DNA from: Pseudomonas cannabina
Lineage (GTDB): Bacteria > Pseudomonadota > Gammaproteobacteria > Pseudomonadales > Pseudomonadaceae
Reading direction: 5' to 3'
Length of the DNA stretch: 64,000 bases
Assembly (NCBI RefSeq): GCF_900100365.1
Contig: NZ_FNKU01000001.1
Location: 5,638,501-5,702,500, forward strand
Part shown: in pieces, positions 6,462 through 14,936 of the stretch
Layout: each line of letters begins with the position of its first letter
Position numbering within the stretch: the first letter of the stretch is position 1
Notes under the pieces: model-generated
The model's input: the letters and a program-made list of their open reading frames with translations, nothing else
Database searches by the model: none
Told to the model about the DNA's origin: nothing
Made by a program: the position numbers and the translations under genes

Positions 6462-6560
6462 GGAGACGCTGATTTATTCTAAAACCCAGCTGTTGCCCCC
6501 AGATAAATCAAGGCCTCCAGAGCGTTGCAGGGACGAAAAATCGAATAAATCAGCGCCTCC
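6462..6560 (+). repeat. 99-bp MITE (family 1), copy 2
   Basis: GGAGACGCTG...CAGCGCCTCC with TTAG on both sides (6458-6461, 6561-6564). It was inserted at the TTAG created by the family 2 MITE or the reverse. Confidence 0.9.
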
Positions 6561-6651
6561 TTAGGGATGGATCAATGCGTTGAACGCACCGTAGTCATGA
6601 GATCCAGACTACCCGGGCATGTGGCTGACAACGTCAGCGGTACATGTCTTC

Positions 6652-6680
6652 AGAATGTGAATTCGGGGAGGGCTTGTCAA
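6652..6680 (-). promoter_or_regulatory. Sigma70-type promoter for gene at 6170
   Basis: TTGACA (6675-6680), a 17-base spacer, CATTCT (6652-6657), then CATGTACC and the first stem of leader module c, matching the arrangement at 4973-5002. Confidence 0.55.
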
Positions 6681-6774
6681 GCAGTAGTAGCGGGGAGTCG
6701 CTTATGATCTTGGGTGAACGGCAGTGGCCTTATGAAGTCGGAAACCCATTTAGGCGAGAATACTCGTCAACACG

Positions 6775-6891
6775 TCAGTGACGTGATTGGATCGCACGTT
6801 TTAGGTCAGGCCAGCTGGCATAGAGTCCTACGCCACCTACTGAGAAAAACATGAACATCAGAATCGCGATACCAGCCATTTCATGGCTCAT
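6775..6891 (-). CDS. 38-residue single-pass membrane protein
   Basis: Begins MSHEMAGIAILMFMFFSVGG and continues GVGLYASWPDLKRAIQSRH: one hydrophobic segment (about 5-24) and a short basic tail. It follows a strong AGGAGGAAT ribosome-binding site that overlaps the end of the upstream 58-residue gene, so the two are probably cotranslated. Family unknown. Confidence 0.55.
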   Translation of the reverse strand: MSHEMAGIAILMFMFFSVGGVGLYASWPDLKRAIQSRH

Positions 6892-6892
6892 A

Positions 6893-7069
6893 TCATTCCT
6901 CCTTAGTCATAAAGATGCCGAGAAGCCACATTACAACCCCTACAACCATGGCGCAAGCAGATAGCAGGGAGAAGTTTGTAACGAAAATGCTGATCAGCGC
7001 AGCCGCAATCGCAGTCGAACCAATTTTGCGCAGATCCTCGGCCACGGCTTTTTTTTGGATTGTTTTCAT
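6893..7069 (-). CDS. 58-residue membrane protein
   Basis: From the ATG at 7069 (AAGGA upstream): MKTIQKKAVAEDLRKIGS, a charged N-terminus, then two hydrophobic segments (AIAAALISIFVTNFSLLSAC and AMVVGVVMWLLGIFM) with little loop. An earlier ATG at 7105 is possible. It is the middle gene of a row of three very small hydrophobic products (33, 58 and 38 residues) between the ICE genes and topB. Function unknown. Confidence 0.55.
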   Translation of the reverse strand: MKTIQKKAVAEDLRKIGSTAIAAALISIFVTNFSLLSACAMVVGVVMWLLGIFMTKEE

Positions 7070-7112
7070 TTGAAATCCTTGACCGACAGGTGAAAGCGCC
7101 TTCATAGAGGCT

Positions 7113-7214
7113 TCACGCATACCTGCGCGTGCCGGTAATCATCTCCAATGCCAGTCTCGCGTTGAGCACAGCGGCCAAGAGGGTAATGATGAGAATCGTG
7201 CTGAGAGTTATCAT
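7113..7214 (-). CDS. Possible 33-residue membrane peptide
   Basis: Begins MITLSTILIITLLAAVLNAR and ends TGTRRYA, with one hydrophobic helix and a basic end. No convincing ribosome-binding site. Included because it lines up with two better-supported small membrane genes downstream. Confidence 0.3.
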   Translation of the reverse strand: MITLSTILIITLLAAVLNARLALEMITGTRRYA

Positions 7215-7450
7215 CGTCACAGACGATCACTCTCAGCCGATGTGGGCTTGGCTATAACTTGAAAAATGTGCCACCTGTGAGCGCAAGCTCAGCGAGGATC
7301 CCTGGGCATTGATCGCACGCATTGCTTCATCGACATCACCCGACCCGTTGTCGTGGCTTGGGTCAGTAATCAAAAGGCACGCATTCGCGCACAAAAGGAG
7401 CCCGTTTTTTCACCGGCGGGCACCGGCAGCGAAAAGTGGCTACCTTGGAA

Positions 7451-7493
7451 GGTAACCTGGTCATCCAGCGCGCTGCGAGATGACCAGGTTACC
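7451..7493. other. Perfect 15-bp palindrome in the gap before topB
   Basis: GGTAACCTGGTCATC (7451-7465) and its exact complement (7479-7493) flank a loop containing CAGCGCGCTG, itself a palindrome. No T run follows, so it is not a plain terminator. A protein-binding site or replication/transfer origin element is possible. The rest of 7215-7829 holds the orphan leader module d and no credible gene. Confidence 0.55.
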
Positions 7494-7671
7494 GTCCGAA
7501 AAAGCGGGGGAATTTAAAAAAAAGTGGGCCACAACACCAGTGTGACCCTGAGACGATTGTGCATCGAACCTTCCATGAACCCTGTGTGCCTATGAACCCG
7601 CTTTCACGAGTTAGACGGCTGCGTGTCTGCTATTGAACAGGGAGACACAGGGAGAATTCACAACAAGATCT

Positions 7672-7760
7672 GTACGCCCCTCCCGATGCTTTGCGTACTT
7701 TGGGGTTGGAGAATGAAGGCAAGGCCGACTTCTCCAGGGTGCCACTGATGACCGTCAGTG
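7672..7760 (-). promoter_or_regulatory. Multi-hairpin leader module, copy d (orphan, degenerate)
   Basis: The terminal stem is GTACGC/GCGTAC (7672-7698) where other copies have GTTCGC/GCGAAC: both sides changed together. The first stem is CACTGA/TCAGTG (7743-7760) and a GGAGAA/TTCTCC stem (7708-7735) stands in for the middle. No intact gene follows it. Confidence 0.45.
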
Positions 7761-7829
7761 ACCAGCGGGGTGGAACAGTGAATGGATCTATTGTGGCACA
7801 TCATTTGTCAGGCCGCCATATCCAGTGGT

Positions 7830-9851
7830 TCAAGCGGTTTTCGTCGTGGCGGTGCGCGTCTTGGCTGACTTGCCCGGCGATTTTTTCTTCCCTGTACCGA
7901 TGTTCACCGTACCTTTGCATTCGGGGTACCTGGTACACGCCCAGAAAACACCTGAGGCTCCTTTGCGCTGCGAGGTTTTCGCGTTGCACAACGGGCACTT
8001 GGGACCTTCGGGAACCTTGATCGACAAGGTAGTGCCCTTGTACTGATCGACGAGCCTGGTGATCCAGCTCGATTGCCTGGCGATAAAGTCATCGAGCGTC
8101 AAGGTGCCTTGCTCGATCATGGTGAGCGCCTGCTCCCAGATCGCAGTGGTGCCAGGGTCGGCCACGGCAGGAGGCACCGCATCGATCAGTGAAAACGCTG
8201 CTTCAGTTGCCCGCAGCGCGCGACCTTTCCTAATGAGCGAACCTCGGTCGATCAGGCTCTGGATTGTCCCGGCGCGAGTTGCTTCCGTCCCGATCCCCGT
8301 CGTTTCTTTTAGCTTCTGAGCCAGCCGTGGATCCTTGACCAGCTTGGCGATGGTCTTCATTGCCTTGACCAACGTGCCCTCGGTGTAGGGCTTGGGAGGT
8401 TCTGTCTTCAGCGCTTTCAGCTGCAGGTCCTGGATGTCACATCGAGAGCCAACCTGCAGCATTGGCAGGGCCTGTGACCGCCCCCCACTTTCGTCTCCCT
8501 CTTCCTCGGATGAGCTAGAAAATAGAATTTTCCAGCCCGGCACCACTATACGCTTGCCCACGGCATGCAGTGAAACCGCGTTGCACTCGAAGGTGGCCAC
8601 GGTACGGTCATATTCATGGTTAGGCATGAACTGCGCAAGAAAGTGAGCGCGGATCAACTCATAGACCCTGCGCTCCTTCTCAGACATTGCTGAAAGGTTC
8701 GCGGGTTCCAGGGTCGGGATGATTCCATGGTGGGGCCCCGTGATTTTTTTGTCATTCCACGCCCGTGAGCGCTGCTCCGGGTCGATCAGCAGGAGTGCCT
8801 TACCAATAGTGGGATCAGTTCGGTTGATGGCATCAAGTACCATAGGCACCTCATCCAGCATGCTCTCTGGCAGGTAACCACAATCGGTTCTGGGGTAGGT
8901 TGTCGCTTTGTGGGTCTCATAAAGCGCTTGGGCGACGTCCAGCGTCTCTTGAACCCCCAGCCCGAATTTCGCCGAGCACACCTCTTGCAGCGTACTCAGA
9001 TCGAACGGCAGCGGAGCACTATCACGGGCACGCTCAGTCTCCACAGAGATGGTTGTAGCCATCTGGCTATTTTGCAGCGCATTGAGCGCGGCAGTTGCTG
9101 CGCTCTGATCGAGGCAGCGGCCTTCGTCATCGGTGACTGATTCATCGGCGACCCATTTAGCCAGGAACGAATGCCCGGCAGCGCAGAGCTGAACGTCGAG
9201 GTTCCAGAACGGTTTGGGGATGAAGTTTGCAATTTCCCGGTCCCGGTCGACCACCAGGCGAAGGGGCGGTGTTTGAACACGGCCGACGGACAGCACGCCG
9301 GTGTACCCGGCCTGTCGTCCGAGCAGGGTAAACAGCCGTGAAAAGTTCATGCCGATCAGCCAGTCCGCTCTGGAGCGTGCGAGCGCCGACAGGTATAGCG
9401 GATAGGTTTCCGCACCCTGTTTGACGCTGTTGAGCGCCTGGCGAATGGAGGCCTCATTCAGGGCCGAAAGCCAAAGCCTCTGAATCGGCCCACGGTACCC
9501 ACAATATTCGATCAGCTCGCGCGCGATCATCTCACCTTCGCGGTCGGCATCGGTCGCGATCACCAGTTCTGTCGCTTCTTTGAGCAACTGCTTCACGACC
9601 TTGAACTGGCTGGCGGTCTTCGGTTTGACGATGACTTTCCACTGTGCAGGTAGAATGGGAAGCGTATCCAGGCTCCAGTTTTTCAGGTGATCGCCGTAGG
9701 CATCCGGCGCGGCAGTTTCCAGCAAGTGGCCAATGCCCCACGTGACGGCCACCCCCGGCCCTCTGAGGCAGCCGTCACCCCGGGTTTTTGCTCCGAGTAC
9801 GGCGGCAATGTCCTTACCCTGGCTGGGCTTTTCGCACAGATACAAACGCAT
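7830..9851 (-). CDS. topB: DNA topoisomerase III, ICE type
   Basis: A type IA topoisomerase of 673 residues from MRLYLCEKPSQGKDIAAVLG at 9851. The longer frame to 9956 adds 35 residues unlike the family. The Toprim domain is N-terminal, with the acidic ATDADREGEMIARE motif. The catalytic tyrosine is in TTYPRTDCGYLP, in the middle of the protein, and a C-terminal zinc ribbon has CPLCNAK...CTRYPEC followed by a lysine-rich tail. Such plasmid/ICE topoisomerases cut and pass single DNA strands and help resolve replication or transfer intermediates. It lies downstream of the PilL-like gene on the same strand. Complete, with no lesion. Confidence 0.95.
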   Translation of the reverse strand: MRLYLCEKPSQGKDIAAVLGAKTRGDGCLRGPGVAVTWGIGHLLETAAPDAYGDHLKNWSLDTLPILPAQWKVIVKPKTASQFKVVKQLLKEATELVIATDADREGEMIARELIEYCGYRGPIQRLWLSALNEASIRQALNSVKQGAETYPLYLSALARSRADWLIGMNFSRLFTLLGRQAGYTGVLSVGRVQTPPLRLVVDRDREIANFIPKPFWNLDVQLCAAGHSFLAKWVADESVTDDEGRCLDQSAATAALNALQNSQMATTISVETERARDSAPLPFDLSTLQEVCSAKFGLGVQETLDVAQALYETHKATTYPRTDCGYLPESMLDEVPMVLDAINRTDPTIGKALLLIDPEQRSRAWNDKKITGPHHGIIPTLEPANLSAMSEKERRVYELIRAHFLAQFMPNHEYDRTVATFECNAVSLHAVGKRIVVPGWKILFSSSSEEEGDESGGRSQALPMLQVGSRCDIQDLQLKALKTEPPKPYTEGTLVKAMKTIAKLVKDPRLAQKLKETTGIGTEATRAGTIQSLIDRGSLIRKGRALRATEAAFSLIDAVPPAVADPGTTAIWEQALTMIEQGTLTLDDFIARQSSWITRLVDQYKGTTLSIKVPEGPKCPLCNAKTSQRKGASGVFWACTRYPECKGTVNIGTGKKKSPGKSAKTRTATTKTA

Positions 9852-9973
9852 AAAGACTCCAATGAGATTTCTCCCGCCCTCAGATCCTGCTGTCTGGGGT
9901 AGGAGTGAGAAGGTAGCCGGAGGATGCAGTGCCGATGGCCAATGCCCAACGGCCACGGCTGATAAGGTGCTGT

Positions 9974-10543
9974 TTACCGGGTTTTTTCAGTGTTGGACGG
10001 TGGGTCAGTTTGAACCGGTGCTGTGGGCTTTGGTGTATCCGGAAGTTGGTAACCAGGCCGCAGTACGAAACAGACATCGCGCGTAACCTCATTGACTTTG
10101 ACCTGCCATGCGGGACCTGCGAGCACCTGCAGGGTGTTGCGCAGGCTCATGGGGCCGAGCTTGTATTGCGCGGAAGGAAGGGGGCGCGTGAACAGGATGT
10201 TTACGTGATCCGTGGTCGGTGGGCACAAGGCATAGCCCGAGCGGCTGATAACATATTGCATCGCATCCTGGACGGACGGGTGCATGTTGGGAGGAATGCT
10301 GACATCGATGATCTGGGCCATCAGGTCGCGTTGTTCGGCTTCTGGAGCGGTATTCACCAGGGCGTATCGTCCGTAGCGAACCGTGGGCTCCTGCCTGGTC
10401 TTCGCGCCATTTGAATACAGGTCTGGCGAGAGCAGCTCAGGATTCTGGCTGGTGTCGAAAGCTGGTCCAGCCGGTTTGTCCGCTACAGATGTGCATCCGG
10501 CGAACAGCGCGAGTATGGAAAGTGTGGAAAGCTGTTTGATCAT
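9974..10543 (-). CDS. pilL: PilL-like conjugative pilus lipoprotein
   Basis: 189 residues from the ATG at 10543. The first residues MIKQLSTLSILALFAGCTS form a lipoprotein signal with lipobox FAGC, so the protein should be lipidated at the inner face of the outer membrane. The rest fits the PilL N-terminal family of ICE conjugation systems, including the region ISRSGYALCPPTTDHVNILF and a secretin-like N0 fold (MSLRNTLQVLAGPAWQVKVNEV). The tail is proline/threonine rich. In related ICEs PilL starts the cluster of mating type IV pilus genes; here topB follows it directly. Name is moderately sure. Confidence 0.8.
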   Translation of the reverse strand: MIKQLSTLSILALFAGCTSVADKPAGPAFDTSQNPELLSPDLYSNGAKTRQEPTVRYGRYALVNTAPEAEQRDLMAQIIDVSIPPNMHPSVQDAMQYVISRSGYALCPPTTDHVNILFTRPLPSAQYKLGPMSLRNTLQVLAGPAWQVKVNEVTRDVCFVLRPGYQLPDTPKPTAPVQTDPPSNTEKTR

Positions 10544-10669
10544 GTGTGCCTTGACCCCATTTCGTGATGGGGCCAAGGTGACAGGACAACCGACTAATAG
10601 CAGTTGAAAACCTTTACTTGAACGCGAAAGGTTTGCTTCGCATCGACGCTCGAAGGCGTCAGCGTCTAG

Positions 10670-10819
10670 TCATAGCTGTGAGGCGTTGGTGAATCTCCTG
10701 CTATTCTTATTTTCCATAACGGGGTTGTAAGCCGGAAAGCCGGAACCGCCCAAATTTTCGTCATGGGCGGGAAGCCAGTACTGGTGCGGATTGACACCAA
10801 ACAGCGGTAGCCTGGCCAT
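10670..10819 (-). CDS. Possible 49-residue protein within a structured region
   Basis: A frame beginning MARLPLFGVNPHQYWLPAHD and ending SRRFTNASQL has protein-like composition but no clear ribosome-binding site. The same DNA forms many strong stems (CCGCCCA/TGGGCGG at 10746-10770, GAGCTGT/ACAGCTC at 10882-10898, GGTG/CACC, CCGTT/AACGG), so a structured RNA or pilL leader is an equally good reading. Confidence 0.35.
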   Translation of the reverse strand: MARLPLFGVNPHQYWLPAHDENLGGSGFPAYNPVMENKNSRRFTNASQL

Positions 10820-10968
10820 CCAGCCGTTTAAGATCGAAGCTATTCAACGGTAAGCAACACTGATCACTGTCGGCCAGGGCTGAGCTGTCTCACAGCTCCC
10901 CGCCCCCCTAGATTCAGGCCTTTAAACACCAAATGCAAAAAGACCTGCCATCGCTGGCAGGTCTTTTT
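10690..10968. ncRNA. Candidate structured RNA or pilL leader
   Basis: At least five stem-loops lie in about 200 bases, ending at a symmetric terminator (10937-10968). Orientation cannot be decided: the terminator works both ways, and on the minus strand the region would be a long leader for pilL. I recognise no Rfam family. Confidence 0.35.
10937..10968. terminator. Bidirectional rho-independent terminator
   Basis: AAAAAGACCTGCCA-TCGC-TGGCAGGTCTTTTT, a 14-bp perfect stem with A and T runs on either side. Confidence 0.85.
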
Positions 10969-11086
10969 GTGTACTGACGTACATCCCTCGGCGAAATCAG
11001 AGCGTTATACTCATGATTCCTAACCAAGTGGCTAGTGAATTAACTATATGGCTAAATAGCGTGCTCGTCAACAGAGAACCGACCCC

Positions 11087-11770
11087 ATGTCACCAGACAT
11101 TGCCAGACAGGCAGCGCTTTCATTTCCCAGGATGGGTACATATCTATCCGTGAACTCCACCAATCCCTCACCTCTCAGCGCAGGGATCGCTCTCTACGCT
11201 TGGAATGCCCAAGCCGCCGCTGCATTCATGTACCCACTGCACTTTTGTGAGGTTCTTGTCCGTAACGCAGTTGCTGAGGTGCTGACGGCAACGTATGGGC
11301 CTCAATGGCCTTGGAACAACGGTTTTTTTCTCAGCCTTCCAAACCCAAGCAGCCCGAGTGCGTTCAAGCCTCGCACTGCCGTCCTTGCCGCCTGCAGAAA
11401 AGCTGAGGACCTGGCAGGCGCAGATACTCCGTCAACTGACAAAGCCATTGCGGAAATGAGCTTTGCATTCTGGCAATCCATGTTTACGGCCAGGTACGAT
11501 CATGGCTTATGGGCCAATCATCTCAAAACTGTCTTCCCGAATGCGCCCGCCAGCATGCCTAACCACGAAATCAGATCGAAAATTCATAAGTCACTTGAAT
11601 CGATTCGCAAGCTGCGCAACCGAATTGCACACCACGAACCCATCTTTGCTCGCCATCTTGCCCAAGATTACTCGAATATTCTGAGGCTAGTCGAATATCG
11701 CTGTAAACATACATCCAAATGGATGGATGATACACAATCAGTTAGACAAGTCCTCCAAGCCAGGCCTTGA
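11087..11770 (+). CDS. Abi-like HEPN-domain protein, possible defence RNase
   Basis: 227 residues, largely helical, with a C-terminal HEPN signature LRNRIAHHEPIF in which Arg177 and His182 fit the RxxxxH catalytic motif of HEPN ribonucleases. The whole resembles the Abi_2/Abi-like family tied to abortive infection. The family is known to cleave RNA and halt growth during phage attack; that this one does so is inference. It stands alone with no visible antitoxin, at the edge of the ICE segment next to an IS5-family copy, a common setting for defence genes. The ATG at 11087 follows the terminator at 10937-10968; a promoter was not identified. Confidence 0.75.
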   Translation: MSPDIARQAALSFPRMGTYLSVNSTNPSPLSAGIALYAWNAQAAAAFMYPLHFCEVLVRNAVAEVLTATYGPQWPWNNGFFLSLPNPSSPSAFKPRTAVLAACRKAEDLAGADTPSTDKAIAEMSFAFWQSMFTARYDHGLWANHLKTVFPNAPASMPNHEIRSKIHKSLESIRKLRNRIAHHEPIFARHLAQDYSNILRLVEYRCKHTSKWMDDTQSVRQVLQARP

Positions 11771-11816
11771 ATTTGGCCTAGAAGGGGAGGCTAAAGAATT
11801 CGGACAAAATCGCTAA

Positions 11817-13025
11817 GGAGGCGCTGCAAAAATAGCCAACTGTCCCCACCCTTGGCACACTAAGTTCCTTCAACAGCCTCCCTCTCCGTGAGCGTTACGC
11901 GCGTGCAGAAGACCTTCTCCGAACTCGAATATACCGGCAAGAAAAAGCAGACTCGCCGAGATCGCTTCCTGGCTGACCTTGAACAGTTGGTGCCCTGGGC
12001 CCTGCTGGAGGCGCAAGTGGCGCCGTTTTATAGCAACACCGCAGGCAAGCGCGGACGCCCTGCGATAGGGGTGTCGCGCATGTTGCGCATGTACGTCGTG
12101 CAGCAGTGTTTCGGTTTCTCCGATGAAGGTTGCGAAGATGCCGTCTACGACAGCCAGGCCATCCGCGGTTTTATGGGTATCGACCTGGGTCGCGAGTCTG
12201 CACCGGATGCCACCACCTTGCTGCGTTTTCGCCGCTTGCTGGAAGTCCATCAGCTAACCCGGCTGCTGTTTGAAACGATTAACCAGCATCTGGCCAGCCG
12301 GGGGCTGCTGCTCAAGGAAGGCACTATCGTCGACGCTACTCTGATCGCCGCGCCGCCCTCGGTCAAGAACCGAGAAGGCAAGCGTGATCCTGAGATGCAT
12401 CAGGCCAGGAAAGGCAATCAATGGCACTTTGGGATGAAGGCCCACATTGGTGTAGACGCCACGTCGGGGCTGGTGCACAGCGTAGTAGGGACGGCCGCTA
12501 ACGTGGCGGATGTCACCCAGGTTGGCCAGTTGCTTCACGGTGACGAAACCTATGTTTCGGGTGACGCTGGATACACCGGTGCGGCCAAGCGACCGGAGCA
12601 TGCTGAACGGGACGTTATCTGGTCGATTGCAGAACGGCCAAGCAGTTACAAGCAGCACGGCGAAGGCAGCGTGCTGTATCGGGTCAAGCGCAAAATTGAA
12701 TATGCCAAGGCGCAACTGCGTGCCAAGGTCGAGCACCCCTTCCAGGTAATCAAGGTGCGCTTCAATCATCGCAAGGTTCGCTACCGTGGGCTGGAAAAGA
12801 ATACAGCGCAGTTGTTCAGTTTGTTTGGGTTGGCCAATCTGATGCTGGCCAAGCGGTATTTACAACAGACGGCAGGATAAATCCGTCTGAAAGGCGGGAC
12901 TGGCCCGCCTTTCAGCAAAATGAGGGCAGAAATCTGCTCGAGAAACGTAAAATAAGGCCGGCAGGTTGAAAAAAACCGGCTTGGAAATGGGGACGGTGCG
13001 AACGGGTTAATTGTTCAGCGCCTCC
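11817..13025 (+). mobile_element. IS5-family element, 1209 bp, copy A
   Basis: Ends GGAGGCGCTGCAAAAATAG (left) and ...TTGTTCAGCGCCTCC (right), flanked by CTAA at 11813-11816 and 13026-13029. Plus orientation. With copy C it marks the ends of an inverted segment. One base in the right end differs from copies B-D. Confidence 0.93.
11888..12880 (+). CDS. IS5-family transposase (copy A)
   Basis: 330 residues with an N-terminal DUF772-like region (RPAIGVSRMLRMYVVQQCFG) and a DDE_Tnp_1 core: first Asp in IVDATLIAAPPS, second in VSGDAGYTG and Glu in RAKVEHPFQVIK. The protein is identical in all four copies here, which points to recent spread. It cuts and pastes its own 1209-bp element at YTAR sites and could act on the 99-bp MITE that shares its ends. 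The frame is open and intact. Confidence 0.93.
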   Translation: MSVTRVQKTFSELEYTGKKKQTRRDRFLADLEQLVPWALLEAQVAPFYSNTAGKRGRPAIGVSRMLRMYVVQQCFGFSDEGCEDAVYDSQAIRGFMGIDLGRESAPDATTLLRFRRLLEVHQLTRLLFETINQHLASRGLLLKEGTIVDATLIAAPPSVKNREGKRDPEMHQARKGNQWHFGMKAHIGVDATSGLVHSVVGTAANVADVTQVGQLLHGDETYVSGDAGYTGAAKRPEHAERDVIWSIAERPSSYKQHGEGSVLYRVKRKIEYAKAQLRAKVEHPFQVIKVRFNHRKVRYRGLEKNTAQLFSLFGLANLMLAKRYLQQTAG

Positions 13026-13155
13026 CTAAGGCTATCGTCTCCTAAACCACCATGATAAGTGTCGTCAGAAGCATAACCCCATACAGAGTCATTGCCGCCA
13101 GTGGTGAGCACAACCATTGCCTTTACTTCATCTACAGACCAGCGAACTCCATTAG

Positions 13156-13254
13156 GGAGGCGCTGATTTATTCGATTTTTCGTCCCTGCAACGCTCTGGA
13201 GGCCTTGATTTATCTGGGGGCAACAGCTGGGTTTTAGAATAAATCAGCGTCTCC
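13156..13254 (-). repeat. 99-bp MITE (family 1), copy 3
   Basis: GGAGGCGCTG...CAGCGTCTCC with TTAG on both sides (13152-13155, 13255-13258). Interrupts the RTX gene. Confidence 0.9.
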
Positions 13255-14338
13255 TTAGCAAAACGTACACTCTCCAACGCATAAGGACCCGCCGCATCGC
13301 GGTTGAAGTAACCACTGACCGTGATGCGGTCTGTGCTCCCATACCGGCTGATTAGAAGATCATCATAACTACGGCTCAACGCAATGTCTGAAGGCGAAAT
13401 GCCTTCGGCGAATTCTATAACGTCCTGCTTGCTTGATGCTAAATCATAGTTATTAACAACATCCTGCCCCCACCCGGACCGGGAAAAATAGGTATCTGAA
13501 CCCTCACCACCATAGAGATAATCGTTACCGTAGTCACCCTGCAGAAAATCATCACCCGCATCGCCATAGAGGCTGTCGCTTCCATGCCCTCCACTTAATA
13601 CGTCAGCGCCAGCACCCCCGCTGATATAATCATTATCATTACCACCGGCAACAAAATCGTTACCCCCTCCGCCCGTCAAAGAGTCGCTTCCGTCGCCCCC
13701 CATGAGGGAGTCGTCTCGCTCGGTGCCAGTATATGAATCCGCAGCGCTCGTGCCCAAAAGCACGGAGTTGCCGCCTCCATATATAGATTTAAACTGTGCC
13801 AAGCCCGAACCATCCAACTCATTCAACCACGTTGAAATCGACTCATTCCATATGGCTTTCTTCAAAGACGAGCTCAATTCTACGGCATCAACTATCGCAT
13901 TAGCCGGACTGACTGAGTGCGCTACCTCCAACGCGCTTGTAACACCGCTATAATCAATTACAAAGCCATCCTCAGACCAAGAAACCGTTAACAACGAACT
14001 ATAACTTTGCAGTCGCGTCTGTAACAAGAGCCCCCGATAAACCGATTCCACCAAAGCGTCATAAGCTTTATTGATCTGATCAATCTGAAAACTTTGCAGA
14101 CTCAGATTTTCTTCGGTTAGATAGATGGGTCCTGACACCAGACCGGTCACCGACCTATGACCACCGGCGCTGTTTCCAGATCTAGCCGAAATGTATAATT
14201 TTTTACTTTCTCCTCCACCGTCCTCTTGAGCAGAAAAACTGAAGTACTCAATACCTGTAAATATCTCGAGGATCTTTATTTTCTCCAAAGCGTTTTGCTG
14301 AGCAAGCTGAGCAGCTGTGGGTTCTCTTGAAACACTAG

Positions 14339-14437
14339 GGAGACGCTGATTTATTCTAAAACCCAGCTGTTGCCCCCAGATAAATCAAGGCCTCCAGAGC
14401 GTTGCAGGGACGAAAAATCGAATAAATCAGCGCCTCC
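14339..14437 (+). repeat. 99-bp MITE (family 1), copy 4
   Basis: GGAGACGCTG...CAGCGCCTCC with CTAG on both sides (14335-14338, 14438-14441). Interrupts the RTX gene. Confidence 0.9.
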
Positions 14438-14936
14438 CTAGAGGTGTTACTTCCTCCATTATCACTGGCGATAAAACCAGTGTCTGGCTTTTCCCAAGAG
14501 TAACTGAATTTTACTTTATAAGTCCCTCCGCCGAGGCCTTCCACGCGCTCGTCAAAAGTACTCATTTTGCTCGTGCCAGCCCACGCAACCAGCAGGCGAT
14601 CAATCATTGACATCTGCTCTTGGCGAGTACTGACAGATGAGTATATTTCCAAGACACTTTTCAAAGAGCTGCTTAGCATACTCGCTTCACGAAGATCTCG
14701 AACTGTGCCAGACCCTTGCATATCAGGCAAGTTTTCAGCGTCTACATCCAACTCTATTTTGTCAGAGAACTCTCTATAAAACGTATTTTGCGCGAAGTCA
14801 ATAGTACCAATAACACCTTGACTCTCCACCCCGGCGAGCGTGTCGGTATGCGTATATGACCCCAGATTTGAGACGATATTCCCGTTATTTGCAGAGCGTA
14901 CGCTGCACCTGCGACATTTATTGACGTGACACCTAG

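Larger units (their letters stand above)
6327..6638 (-). promoter_or_regulatory. Multi-hairpin 5' leader module, copy c, split by two MITEs
   Basis: Stems GCTGAC/GTCAGC (6624-6638), GTAGTC/GACTAC (6591-6612), TGCGT/ACGCA (6576-6588) and GTTCGC/GCGAAC (6327-6353). The last stem is now separated from the rest by MITE copies at 6358-6457 and 6462-6560. Confidence 0.6.
13030..14932 (-). pseudogene. RTX calcium-binding protein, N-proximal fragment
   Basis: This is the upstream part of a giant RTX gene, split by two MITEs (13156-13254 and 14339-14437). Each MITE plus target duplicate adds 103 bases and shifts the frame; removing them restores NTSSVSREPTAAQ and VRFANGVRWSVDE. The start is missing: the frame begins at IS copy B with an IS66 remnant beyond it. 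After a non-repetitive region of about 390 residues come glycine/aspartate nonapeptides (GGDGSDSLTGGGGNDFVAGG) and a linker ending in a VRFAxG motif. The gene continues in the fragment at 20578. Such proteins are usually exported by type I secretion, but no secretion genes are in view. Confidence 0.85.
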
